DNA from: Burkholderiaceae bacterium
GTDB taxonomy: Bacteria > Pseudomonadota > Gammaproteobacteria > Burkholderiales > Burkholderiaceae_C
Assembly (NCBI GenBank): GCA_016790515.1
Contig: JAEUOY010000048.1
Location: 1 to 36,279, forward strand
Direction: 5' to 3'
DNA length: 36,279 nt
In this document: piece after piece, positions 19,106 to 29,190 of the stretch
Position numbering within the stretch: position 1 is the first letter of the stretch
Layout: every line of letters begins with the position of its first letter
Translations under genes and position numbers: made by a program
Notes under the pieces: model-generated
Seen by the model: only the letters and a program-made list of their open reading frames with translations
Told to the model about the DNA's origin: nothing
The model's database searches: none

Positions 19106-21624
19106 AAGCCGATGTCCAGCGACACGAAGCTGCCGTCCTTGAAGGTGAGCAGGCCGCTGCCGGTGTCGACCTCGCCGATCACCGCGCCATCGTGCAGCAG
19201 GTCGACCTTGGCGGCATCGGCGAGCCACTCCATCGTCAGGCCGGCGCTGGCCTCGGTGAGCTTGAAGCGGTTGATCTTGCCGCTGGCCGGATCGGGCGAC
19301 GCGGCGACCGACACCACCATCCGCGGCTTGCCGCCGACCAGCGTGCGGTACTGCAGCGTCATGCCCTGGGTGTGGCCGTCGTCGCTGTCGATCAGCTGGG
19401 TGGCGCCGAAGCTGACCTCCATCGCCGGCCGCTTCGGTGCGCTGACGGTGCCGACGAAGCTGACGTCGACCGCCCAGCGGTTGGTGGCCGAATACGGCTG
19501 GGTGGCGTCGAAGCCGGCGTAGCCGCTGCTGCTGGCGGTGAACACGCCGGCGAGGAACTCGGTCGGGGTGCCGGCCTCGATGTTGCGCAGCGCGCCGCTG
19601 ATCTTCAGCCGGGTCGGCAGCAGTTCGGTGCCGCTCTTGTCCCAGGCCGACGCGCCGATCTCGAACAGGCCCTCGAACTCGGCCTGCGGCGTGCTGAACA
19701 CCAGGTTCAACGCGCCGCCGCTGAGCTCGCCGCCGGCCGGGGACACGGCGGTGGGCGCGGTGGGCGAGACGATGTTGCCGTGGGCGTCGCGGCTGACCGG
19801 GGCGCTGCTGAGGCTGGCGTTCCTCACCGTCAGGGTCGACAGGACTGCGCCGGCACCGTCCTTGGCGACCAGCGAGCCCGAGACCGTGGCGGTCTCGAGG
19901 TGGGCGGTGTTCGGATCGGTCACCCGGGTGCCGCTCAGCGACACCGTGTGGTGGTGGTTCATCAGCGCGCTGCCGCCCTCCTCGAAGCCCGCGGCCCAGT
20001 CGCCGGTCATCGTGAAGCCCACGATGTCGCCGTTGGCGCTGGTCGCGGTCGGCGTGACCGTGCCAGCGAACGGGTCGATCGGCGTGCCGGTGGGGGTGCC
20101 GTCGACGGTCTGCAGCGCGGCGTTGGACAGCGTTGCGCCGTTGGCCGCAGTCACGCGCAGGCGGGCCCGGGTCAGCCAGCCGAAACTGCCGTCGGTATTC
20201 GGAGTGATCGTGAATCCGTGGCGGTATTCGTTGGTGTTGAAGGTTCCGGGCGAAGACGCCGTCGCGGCGATGTATGTGCGAGTGAGGTAGTAGCGGGCGC
20301 TGCAGCCGATGTAGTTGGCATTGCTCGGCGCGGTGGCCGTGACCGTGCTGCCCGAATCCTGGTAGAGCGTACAGCCGACTGCCGTGTACCCAGAGAAGTC
20401 TGCCGAGCCGTTGTTGGGCACCTGGCCGGACACCCGGCCGCGGCCGGGGAGGGTGGTGCGCCCGGCCTTGTAGTCGTTGTAAAGGTCGATGCCCATCAGC
20501 AGCGCGCCGCTGTCCTGCAGCAGCGTTCTCACCGGCACATGCACGTCGCGCATCGCGCTCTCGAACTTGCTGGCCTCGAGGTTGGCCGCGCCGGTGGCGA
20601 TCGACGAGCTGCCGTGGCGGCTGAACATCGCCGACCAGTCGCTCTTGATCCCGGCGAACAGCAGCTTAGCGCCGGCGATCGCGGTGGCGGTCTTGTCGAC
20701 GGTGGGCGTGGTGCCGACGGGCGCCGCGTCGCAACCGGTGGTGCAGCCCAGGTTGGCCACCACGGTGGCCAGCGTCGCCGAACTGATCGTGCCGGCCAGG
20801 ACGGGGTTGGCCAGCACCGTGCCGATCGCGCTGCTCAGCGCGCCGGAGACATCGGTGGCCGAGCCGGCGGCGCCGCTGCCGAGCTTGATCGACGTGGTGG
20901 TCGACGATGCGCCCAGCGCGTCGACGACGCACTTGGTCTTGTCACCGGCGCTGCCGCTGCTGCAGCCCAGGTCGCCGTTGCTGGCCAGCTGCGAGACCGC
21001 GGCCAGCATGATCGCGAGCTTCTGCTCGTCGGCGCTCGCACCCGCCGCATCGGCCGTGGTCTTCGCCTCGACGCCGATCGGGTTGAAGCCCAGCAGCTGG
21101 GTCACCGTGGACACCGCCTGCGCCGCGTTGGCCGCGGTGATGCCGCCGCTGGCCTTCGCAGCCGCGGCCACGGCCATCTCGGAGAACGGCGTGATGCTGG
21201 CGCTGGTGGTCACCGTGCCGGTGGCCGCGGGCACGACCAGCGAGCGCATCACGAAGCCCGCCGGCAGCGGCTGCTGCGCACCGGACACCTCGTCCAGATG
21301 GGTGGTGCCGGCATTGGCGCTGACGCGGATGACGTAGGGCTGGTCCTTGAAGCCGGCGAAGCTCAGGCTGTACTTGCCCTGCGCATCGGTGGTGGTGGTG
21401 GCCAGCGGCGTGCTGCCGAGGCTGCCGTCGGCGTTGACCGCGTAGACGCCGACGTCGGCGTTGGCCATCAGGCCCTTGGCGGCCGTGCCGCTGAGCGCCA
21501 CGGTGGCATCGGCGGTCGGCGTGGCCGGCGTGGCTGGTGCGGCCGCGGCCTCGTCACCACCGCCGCTGCCGCAACCGGCCATCAGGCCGGCACTGAGAAT
21601 CGAGACGAACAGGATCTTCCGCAT
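19102..21624 (-). CDS. Large Cys-anchored lipoprotein, unknown function
   Basis: 840 residues. The signal sequence MRKILFVSILSAGLMAGC ends in a lipobox (LMAGC, Cys18), so the mature protein should be lipid-anchored, probably to the outer membrane. Residues about 40-110 (VALSGTAAKGLMANADVGVYAVNADG...TDAQGKYSLSF) resemble a carboxypeptidase-regulatory or Cna-B type beta-sandwich. The rest is Ala/Thr/Ser/Gly-rich beta-type sequence with a few cysteines in pairs (GDLGCSSG/TKCVVD, LGCTTGCD) and a histidine cluster (LMNHHHTVSL). No catalytic motif is recognised. The ATG at 21624 follows GGAGG with a 7 nt gap; the frame is open further up but without signal peptide logic. It is coupled to the barrel gene downstream. 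Base use dips in GC around 20200-20400. Confidence 0.8.
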   Translation of the reverse strand: MRKILFVSILSAGLMAGCGSGGGDEAAAAPATPATPTADATVALSGTAAKGLMANADVGVYAVNADGSLGSTPLATTTTDAQGKYSLSFAGFKDQPYVIRVSANAGTTHLDEVSGAQQPLPAGFVMRSLVVPAATGTVTTSASITPFSEMAVAAAAKASGGITAANAAQAVSTVTQLLGFNPIGVEAKTTADAAGASADEQKLAIMLAAVSQLASNGDLGCSSGSAGDKTKCVVDALGASSTTTSIKLGSGAAGSATDVSGALSSAIGTVLANPVLAGTISSATLATVVANLGCTTGCDAAPVGTTPTVDKTATAIAGAKLLFAGIKSDWSAMFSRHGSSSIATGAANLEASKFESAMRDVHVPVRTLLQDSGALLMGIDLYNDYKAGRTTLPGRGRVSGQVPNNGSADFSGYTAVGCTLYQDSGSTVTATAPSNANYIGCSARYYLTRTYIAATASSPGTFNTNEYRHGFTITPNTDGSFGWLTRARLRVTAANGATLSNAALQTVDGTPTGTPIDPFAGTVTPTATSANGDIVGFTMTGDWAAGFEEGGSALMNHHHTVSLSGTRVTDPNTAHLETATVSGSLVAKDGAGAVLSTLTVRNASLSSAPVSRDAHGNIVSPTAPTAVSPAGGELSGGALNLVFSTPQAEFEGLFEIGASAWDKSGTELLPTRLKISGALRNIEAGTPTEFLAGVFTASSSGYAGFDATQPYSATNRWAVDVSFVGTVSAPKRPAMEVSFGATQLIDSDDGHTQGMTLQYRTLVGGKPRMVVSVAASPDPASGKINRFKLTEASAGLTMEWLADAAKVDLLHDGAVIGEVDTGSGLLTFKDGSFVSLDIGL

Positions 21625-21960
21625 GGCGGACCCTCCGGGAAAGTGTTGTGAATCGTGCAAGTACATCCCGTCGACAACTGGCCCCGTGCACGTGCCGAAT
21701 GCAGCCGGTTCAGGCGAGGCACGCCCTGCCGGATCTGCTTCGTCGAGCCATTCTGGATTTTCGTCAGCCGGCTGCGAATCAGCCGAGTTGATGAGGCAGC
21801 ATTCCCGTGCTGATTGGTGGATGCCCAATCGGGCCGTTCGGCAAGGGGTTCGCGCGGCGGTACAGCGCGCGCGCCTCGGCATGCCCGGCGAAGGCCGCCG
21901 CCATCGACGGCGCCCAGCGCGGCAGGTGGAAGCTGGTGGCGCGCGGCGCAACCGCGGCGG
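21625..21960. other. 336 bp gap with a queA remnant
   Basis: No intact gene is seen. It contains the queA 3' remnant (21857-21938) and, nearer the lipoprotein, about 200 bp of lower-GC sequence that must carry the lipoprotein promoter. I cannot place the -10 and -35 with confidence. Confidence 0.5.
21857..21938 (-). pseudogene. Degenerate fragment of the queA 3' region
   Basis: This stretch aligns with 22529-22613 inside queA. Of the first 41 bases 34 are identical, and 21 of the last 22 (GCGCGGCAGGTGGAAG(C/T)TGGTG). On the minus strand it encodes SFHLPRW...AFAGHAEARALYRRA, against NFHLPRS...[15 protein letters not shown] in QueA. The rest of the gene is absent: no QueA-like sequence continues on either side, and the QueA tail is replaced. 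It is a partial duplication, not a functional gene. Confidence 0.75.
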
Positions 21961-22398
21961 TCAGCGCGTGACCAGCGAGGAGCCGATCGCGACGACCGCC
22001 TCCTTCAGCTTGGCCGCGGCCAGCGCCTGGCATTGCTCGCGCGTCGCGCCGGGCTGGCTGGCGAACGTGGTGGCCGCCTTGTAGGGTTTGAAGACCAGCC
22101 GGCTGCCCGGGAGGCGCGGCACCATCAGGGCCCGCGCGGTGACGACGCAGGACTTGTCCTCGGTGAAGCCGCCGGCGACCTGGCTGACGAAGCCCCACTT
22201 GGTGACCGGGTAGAGCGTCTGCAGCCGGGCTCGCAGGTCGTCGTCGACCTGGGCCTTCCAGACCGCCAGTGCGCCCGCCTTGTCGATCAGCGCTTCGGAG
22301 GAGTGATCGATCACCAGGTACTCGGGCACGGCGTTGGCCAGCCCGGCGGTGGTGGCGAGCAGCAGGGCGGGCAGCCATCGGGTCAGGGGCCTGTTCAT
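21961..22398 (-). CDS. Small exported protein, unknown function
   Basis: 145 residues with a clear signal peptide (MNRPLTRWLPALLLATTAGLANA, cleavage before VPEYL). The mature part is about 122 residues, mixed alpha/beta, with two cysteines (EDKSCVV and TREQCQAL) that could form a disulfide in the periplasm. No family is recognised. The ATG at 22398 has a weak ribosome site. It lies between queA (upstream, 64 nt) and the queA remnant (downstream, 22 nt), so it is bracketed by two copies of the queA 3' sequence, which suggests it arrived with, or was caught in, that duplication. Confidence 0.72.
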   Translation of the reverse strand: MNRPLTRWLPALLLATTAGLANAVPEYLVIDHSSEALIDKAGALAVWKAQVDDDLRARLQTLYPVTKWGFVSQVAGGFTEDKSCVVTARALMVPRLPGSRLVFKPYKAATTFASQPGATREQCQALAAAKLKEAVVAIGSSLVTR

Positions 22399-22462
22399 GG
22401 TCTCGGCGATCGTTGGGTGGGAACGCCGAGTCTACCGAGACCGCCGGGACCCGGCGCCGGAC

Positions 22463-23509
22463 TCAGCGCCGGTCCAGCAGCATCGCGTCGCCGTAGCTGA
22501 AGAACCGATAGCGCGATTCGATCGCGTGGCGGTACAGCGCACGCACATGGGCCCGGCCGGCGAAGGCCGAGACCAGCATCAGCAAGGTGCTGCGCGGCAG
22601 GTGGAAGTTGGTGATCAGCCGGTCGACGACGCGGAACTCGAAACCCGGGGTGATGAACAGGTCGGTCTCGCGCTCGCCCGGCACGAGGCGGCCGCCCAGC
22701 GCCGCCGACTCCAGCGCCCGCAGCGTCGTGGTGCCGGCGGCGACGATGCGGCCGCCGGCGGCCTGGGTGCGCGCGATCGCGTCGACCGTCGCCTCGCCGA
22801 CCTCGTACCACTCGCTGTGCATCCGGTGCTCGGCCAGGTTCTCGGTGCGCACCGGCTGGAAGGTGCCGGCGCCGACATGCAGCGTGACCTGCGCGCGCCG
22901 CACGCCGCGCTGGTCCAGCGCGGCCAGCACCGCGGCGTCGAAGTGCAGCGATGCGGTCGGCGCGGCCACCGCGCCGGGGCGGCGGGCGAACACCGTCTGG
23001 TAGCGCGCGACGTCCTCGGCCGCGTCGGGGTGGCTGATGTAGGGCGGCAGCGGCACATGGCCGAATGCCTCCAGCAGCGCCAGCGGGTCGGACGGCAGGC
23101 GCAGGTGGAACAGCGCCCCGTCGGGCCCGCCGCGGCCCAGCACCTCGGCCTCGAACGCGCCGCCGGCGAAGCTGAGGGTGCTGCCGTTGCGCGGCGCCTT
23201 GCTCGCCCGCAGGTGCGCCATCACCTCGTGGTTCGGCAGCACGCGCTCGATCAGCGCCTCGACCGCGCCGCCGGTCGGCTTCTCGCCGTACAGCCGCGCC
23301 TTGATCACCCGGGTGTCGTTGAAGACCAGCAGGTCGCCGCGCCGCAGCAGCGAGGGCAGGTCGCTGAACACGCGGTCGACCGGCAGCGCGCCGGTGCCGT
23401 CGAGCAGGCGCGACGCGCTGCGCCGGGCGGCCGGGTGCTGGGCGATCAGCGATTCGGGCAGCTCGAAGTCGAAATCGGCCGCGGTCAGGGGCAGGGTGTC
23501 GGGGCGCAT
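22463..23509 (-). CDS. queA: S-adenosylmethionine:tRNA ribosyltransferase-isomerase
   Basis: A 348-residue QueA, which moves the ribose of SAM onto preQ1 in tRNA to form epoxyqueuosine. Family segments run in order: [120 protein letters not shown] and [11 protein letters not shown]. Length is normal. The ATG at 23509 is 28 nt after the PBP1a stop on the same strand, with no clear Shine-Dalgarno. It acts after Tgt in queuosine synthesis; tgt lies 5 kb downstream on the same strand. Confidence 0.97.
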   Translation of the reverse strand: MRPDTLPLTAADFDFELPESLIAQHPAARRSASRLLDGTGALPVDRVFSDLPSLLRRGDLLVFNDTRVIKARLYGEKPTGGAVEALIERVLPNHEVMAHLRASKAPRNGSTLSFAGGAFEAEVLGRGGPDGALFHLRLPSDPLALLEAFGHVPLPPYISHPDAAEDVARYQTVFARRPGAVAAPTASLHFDAAVLAALDQRGVRRAQVTLHVGAGTFQPVRTENLAEHRMHSEWYEVGEATVDAIARTQAAGGRIVAAGTTTLRALESAALGGRLVPGERETDLFITPGFEFRVVDRLITNFHLPRSTLLMLVSAFAGRAHVRALYRHAIESRYRFFSYGDAMLLDRR

Positions 23510-23537
23510 GGTGTCGTGCGGGGTGCCGGCATGAAGA

Positions 23538-25970
<2,433 letters not shown>

Positions 25971-26009
25971 GGCCTGCGGTCGGCGCGACGGCGGCGGCCG
26001 GGGGGCTCG

Positions 26010-26015
26010 ATTATC
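26010..26015 (-). promoter_or_regulatory. Candidate -10 of mrcA
   Basis: GATAAT on the minus strand, giving a start about 33 nt before the mrcA ATG. No good -35 at 17 nt. Confidence 0.4.
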
Positions 26016-26055
26016 GGCAGCGTGAGCCGGCAACGAGCGGGCGATGGCCATCCTT

Positions 26056-26061
26056 CAGAAT
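26056..26061 (+). promoter_or_regulatory. -10-like element directly before recG
   Basis: CAGAAT ends 7 nt before the recG ATG; no Shine-Dalgarno lies between. This is a weaker match (4 of 6) than the others. Confidence 0.3.
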
Positions 26062-26068
26062 CGCCGCC

Positions 26069-28174
26069 ATGCCCGCGGCACCGCCCGAGACCCCTACCGC
26101 CCCGCGCACCCTGGCCCCGCAGAAGTCGGCGCCGCAGCGGGCGATGGAGAAGCTGGGGTTGAAGCGCGACATCGACCTCGCGCTGCACCTGCCGCTGCGC
26201 TACGAGGACGAGACCCGGGTCACGCCGATCGCCGACGCGCCCGACGGCGAGCCGGTGCAGGTCGAGGGCATCGTGCGCGAATCGCGCATCGAGACCCGCA
26301 CGCGGCGCCAACTGCTGGTGCGCATCAGCGACGACGGCGATTCGCTGCTGCTGCGCTTCCTGAACTTCTACCCCAGCCACCAGCGGACGCTGGCGGTGGG
26401 CGCGCGCGTGCGGGTGCGCGGCGAGCTGCGCAGCGGCTTCTTCGGCCGCGAGATGGTGCACCCGAGCTTCAAGGCGGTGGACGAGCACACGCCGCTGGCC
26501 ACCTCGCTGACGCCGGTCTACCCGGCCAGCGCCCAGTTGCCCCAGGCCTATCTGCGCAAGGCGGTGGCCGCCGCGCTGGCCCGTGCGCCGCTGGCCGAGG
26601 TGCTGCCGCCGGGCAGCGTGCCGGCCGGGCTGCCGACCTTGCGCGAGGCGCTGCAGTGGCTGCACCAGCCGGCCGCCGGCGTCTCGCTGGCGGCGCTGGA
26701 GGACCGCAGCCACCCGGCCTGGCAGCGGCTGAAGTTCGAGGAGCTGCTGGCCCAGCAGCTGTCGCAGCTGGCCGCCCAGCGCGAGCGCACCCGCCAGCGT
26801 GCGCCGCTGCTGCGCTCGCGCCGCGGCGGGCTGCACGAGCAGCTGCTGGCCGCGCTGCCGTTCCCGCTGACCGCGGCGCAGCGCCGCGTCGGCGACGAGA
26901 TCGCCGCCGACCTGGCCCGGCCGCAGGGCAGCGGCGACGCCGCGGTGCCGATGCACCGGCTGCTGCAGGGCGACGTCGGCTCGGGCAAGACGGTGGTCGC
27001 CGCGCTGGCCGCCGCGGTGGCGATCGACGCCGGCTGGCAATGCGCGCTGATGGCGCCGACCGAGCTGCTGGCCGAGCAGCATTTCCGCAAGCTGGTGCAG
27101 TGGCTGGCGCCGCTGCTCGAACCGCGCGGCCTGGGGCTGGCCTGGCTGACCGGCAGCCGCAAGGGCAAGGGCCGGCGGCAGATGGTCGAGCGGGTGGCCT
27201 CGGGCGAGGCGGCGCTGGTGGTGGGCACCCATGCGGTGATCCAGGACGACGTGCGCTTCGCGAAGCTGGGGCTGGCGGTGATCGACGAGCAGCACCGCTT
27301 CGGCGTCGCGCAGCGGCTCGAGCTGCGGCGCAAGCTGGCCTCGCAGTCGCTCGAGCCGCACCTGCTGATGATGAGCGCGACGCCGATCCCGCGCACGCTG
27401 GCGATGACCTACTTCGCCGATCTCGACGTCAGCACGATCGACGAGCTGCCGCCGGGCCGCACGCCGGTGCTGACCAAGGTCTTCGCCGACAGCCGGCGCG
27501 AACAGGTGATCGCGCGCATCGCCGACGAGGTGGCGCGCGGCCGCCAGGTCTACTGGGTCTGCCCGCTGATCGAGGAGAGCGAGCATGTCGACCTGCAGAA
27601 CGCCACCGCCACCCATGCCCAGCTGAGCGCCGCGCTGCCCGGGCGCAAGGTCGGCCTGCTGCACGGCCGGATGGCGGCGGCCGAGAAGACCGCGGTGATG
27701 TCGCAGTTCGCCGGCGGCGAGATGGCGGTGCTGGTGGCCACCACGGTGGTCGAGGTCGGCGTCGACGTGCCCAATGCCAGCCTGATGGTGATCGAGCACG
27801 CCGAGCGCTTCGGCCTGAGCCAGCTGCACCAGTTGCGCGGGCGCGTCGGCCGCGGCGCGGTGGCCAGCGTCTGCGTGCTGCTGTACCAGGGCCCGCTGTC
27901 GGCGACCGGGCGCGACCGGCTGCGCGCGATGGCCGAGACCCACGACGGCTTCGAGATCGCCCGCCGCGACCTCGAGATCCGCGGCCCGGGCGAATTCATG
28001 GGCGCGCGCCAGAGCGGCGATGCATTGCTGCGCTTCGCCGACCTGGCCGATGATGCGCCGCTGCTTCGGCAGGCGCGCGCACTGGCGCCCGTGCTGCTGG
28101 CGCGGCACCCGGGCGCGGCGCAGGCGCAGGTCGCGCGCTGGCTGGACAAGCGGGCGGATTTCCTGAAGGCCTAG
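26069..28174 (+). CDS. recG: ATP-dependent DNA helicase RecG
   Basis: A 701-residue RecG, which reverses stalled forks and migrates Holliday junctions. The N-terminal wedge (OB-fold) domain covers about 55-160 (VQVEGIVRES...LLLRFLNFYPSHQ...VRVRGELRSGFFGREMVHPSF). The helicase lobes follow: Walker A GDVGSGKT at 301-308, TELLAEQHF, DEQHRFG at 406-412, MSATPIPRTLAMT, the TVVEVGVDVPNASLMVIEHAERFGLSQLHQL region (motifs V and VI begin here), and RGRVGRG. Length fits E. coli RecG (693). The ATG at 26069 gives MPAAPPETP; the frame is open upstream toward mrcA without support. Confidence 0.97.
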   Translation: MPAAPPETPTAPRTLAPQKSAPQRAMEKLGLKRDIDLALHLPLRYEDETRVTPIADAPDGEPVQVEGIVRESRIETRTRRQLLVRISDDGDSLLLRFLNFYPSHQRTLAVGARVRVRGELRSGFFGREMVHPSFKAVDEHTPLATSLTPVYPASAQLPQAYLRKAVAAALARAPLAEVLPPGSVPAGLPTLREALQWLHQPAAGVSLAALEDRSHPAWQRLKFEELLAQQLSQLAAQRERTRQRAPLLRSRRGGLHEQLLAALPFPLTAAQRRVGDEIAADLARPQGSGDAAVPMHRLLQGDVGSGKTVVAALAAAVAIDAGWQCALMAPTELLAEQHFRKLVQWLAPLLEPRGLGLAWLTGSRKGKGRRQMVERVASGEAALVVGTHAVIQDDVRFAKLGLAVIDEQHRFGVAQRLELRRKLASQSLEPHLLMMSATPIPRTLAMTYFADLDVSTIDELPPGRTPVLTKVFADSRREQVIARIADEVARGRQVYWVCPLIEESEHVDLQNATATHAQLSAALPGRKVGLLHGRMAAAEKTAVMSQFAGGEMAVLVATTVVEVGVDVPNASLMVIEHAERFGLSQLHQLRGRVGRGAVASVCVLLYQGPLSATGRDRLRAMAETHDGFEIARRDLEIRGPGEFMGARQSGDALLRFADLADDAPLLRQARALAPVLLARHPGAAQAQVARWLDKRADFLKA

Positions 28175-28491
28175 CGGACCCGGCGCAGGCAGCAGGCATC
28201 CCGCGCGCCGCGGCCCTGACGAAGCGCCGGCCTACAGCATTTCGTTGCCACACGCGCAGCGGGAAATCCCAGGGGCAACCACCCCCCGACCGCGGGATTC
28301 GATTTGTTTCAATCGAGGCATAGCGTCAGGGTTCTTCGATCCCGCGCCTCGGCCCGTCCCGGTCGATTCGCGGTTCCGGGTCGTCTTCCGGCCTCCTGAG
28401 CATGCATGGCGCTGCGGCCAGCCCGCCGATCCGTCCATTGCACCTCGTGTGGCCGCGACACTCGACCTTCAAACACGTCCGAGGAGAATTC
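28175..28491. other. 317 bp gap before the PEP-CTERM gene
   Basis: No gene is seen. It contains an inverted repeat at 28299-28316 and a small palindrome GGGAAATCCC at 28261-28270. It must carry the promoter of the PEP-CTERM/subtilase pair. I looked for a sigma-54 element, common before PEP-CTERM genes, and found no correctly spaced one on the plus strand. Confidence 0.5.
28299..28316. promoter_or_regulatory. Inverted repeat upstream of the PEP-CTERM gene
   Basis: TCGATT-TGTTTC-AATCGA, two 6 bp arms around 6 nt, in an otherwise GC-rich gap about 180 bp before the start codon. It could be an operator. Confidence 0.35.
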
Positions 28492-29184
28492 ATGAGCAAA
28501 GTGATCCGGCGGCTCGCCGCCTGCGCGGCCTTGACCGGCGCCTTCCTGCTGCCGCAGGCGCAGGCCGTGGTCGGGCCGCCGCCCACCCTTATCGACTTCG
28601 AGGACCCGGCGCTGACCGGCCTGTACTTTGGCGGCGACAGTTTCGAGCAGGCGGGTTTCCGGATGACGGTGGACTACGACGCCGGCCTCGTCGACACGGC
28701 CCTGGCGCTGGGCAGCGCGGCGCCCACCGGCAATGCCACGCAGTTCTACTCACAGCTCAACGAAGGCGGCCTGATCGTCGAGCGCAGCAATGGCGGCTTG
28801 TTCAGCCTGAACAGCTTCGACGCTGCCTTCATCCCGCTCGATCCGCCGGCCTCCGGCACGACCGTGATCATCGCCTACGGCGTGCGCGCCAACAACTCGG
28901 CCTTCGGCGTCGCCTGGCTGTTCGACCGGAGCTTCGCCAGCTACAACGACCCGGCCGACTTCGCCGACTTCAGCGAAGTCAAGTTCGTCGAGTTCTTCAG
29001 CTGCACCTACGACAGCGGCGGCATCTGCGCCACCCCGATCCAGAACAACGGCCAGTTCGCGATCGACAACATCAGCGTCACCGCCGTCGTGCCCGAGCCC
29101 GGCACCACGGTGATGCTGTCACTGGGCCTGCTGGGCCTGGCAGCGCTCGCCAGGCGCCGCGCCGTTCAACCTGCCGCGAGGTAA
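28492..29184 (+). CDS. PEP-CTERM sorting domain protein, QFxxD type
   Basis: 230 residues. A signal peptide (MSKVIRRLAACAALTGAFLL, cleavage after AQA) is followed by a beta-rich domain starting LIDFEDPALTG and ending QFAIDNISV, matching the QFxxD signature of one group of PEP-CTERM proteins. The C-terminus is a full PEP-CTERM tag: VPEPGTTVML, a hydrophobic helix (SLGLLGLAALA) and a basic RRR end. Such tags direct cleavage and anchoring by an exosortase, usually linked with extracellular polysaccharide. The ATG follows GAGGAG with a 5 nt gap. The subtilase gene starts 6 nt after its stop, so both are cotranscribed. Confidence 0.93.
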   Translation: MSKVIRRLAACAALTGAFLLPQAQAVVGPPPTLIDFEDPALTGLYFGGDSFEQAGFRMTVDYDAGLVDTALALGSAAPTGNATQFYSQLNEGGLIVERSNGGLFSLNSFDAAFIPLDPPASGTTVIIAYGVRANNSAFGVAWLFDRSFASYNDPADFADFSEVKFVEFFSCTYDSGGICATPIQNNGQFAIDNISVTAVVPEPGTTVMLSLGLLGLAALARRRAVQPAAR

Positions 29185-29190
29185 CGCGAG

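Noticed and set aside
19192-21651. 819-codon plus-strand frame opposite the lipoprotein gene
   Set aside because: The minus strand has a lipobox, a ribosome site and normal amino acid use; the plus frame is His/Arg/Gly-rich noise without a signal or motif.
21625-21951. Upstream extension of the lipoprotein gene to 949 codons
   Set aside because: It would bury the lipoprotein signal sequence inside the protein and includes the queA remnant; GGAGG precedes the ATG at 21624.
21779-22378. 199-codon minus-strand frame across the small exported gene and the queA remnant
   Set aside because: It is out of frame with the exported protein, which has a proper signal peptide, and only its end matches the QueA fragment.
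28245-28262. Sigma-54 promoter before the PEP-CTERM gene
   Set aside because: The only TGGCA...GC look-alike is on the minus strand, points away from the gene, and its GG-to-GC spacing is one base short.
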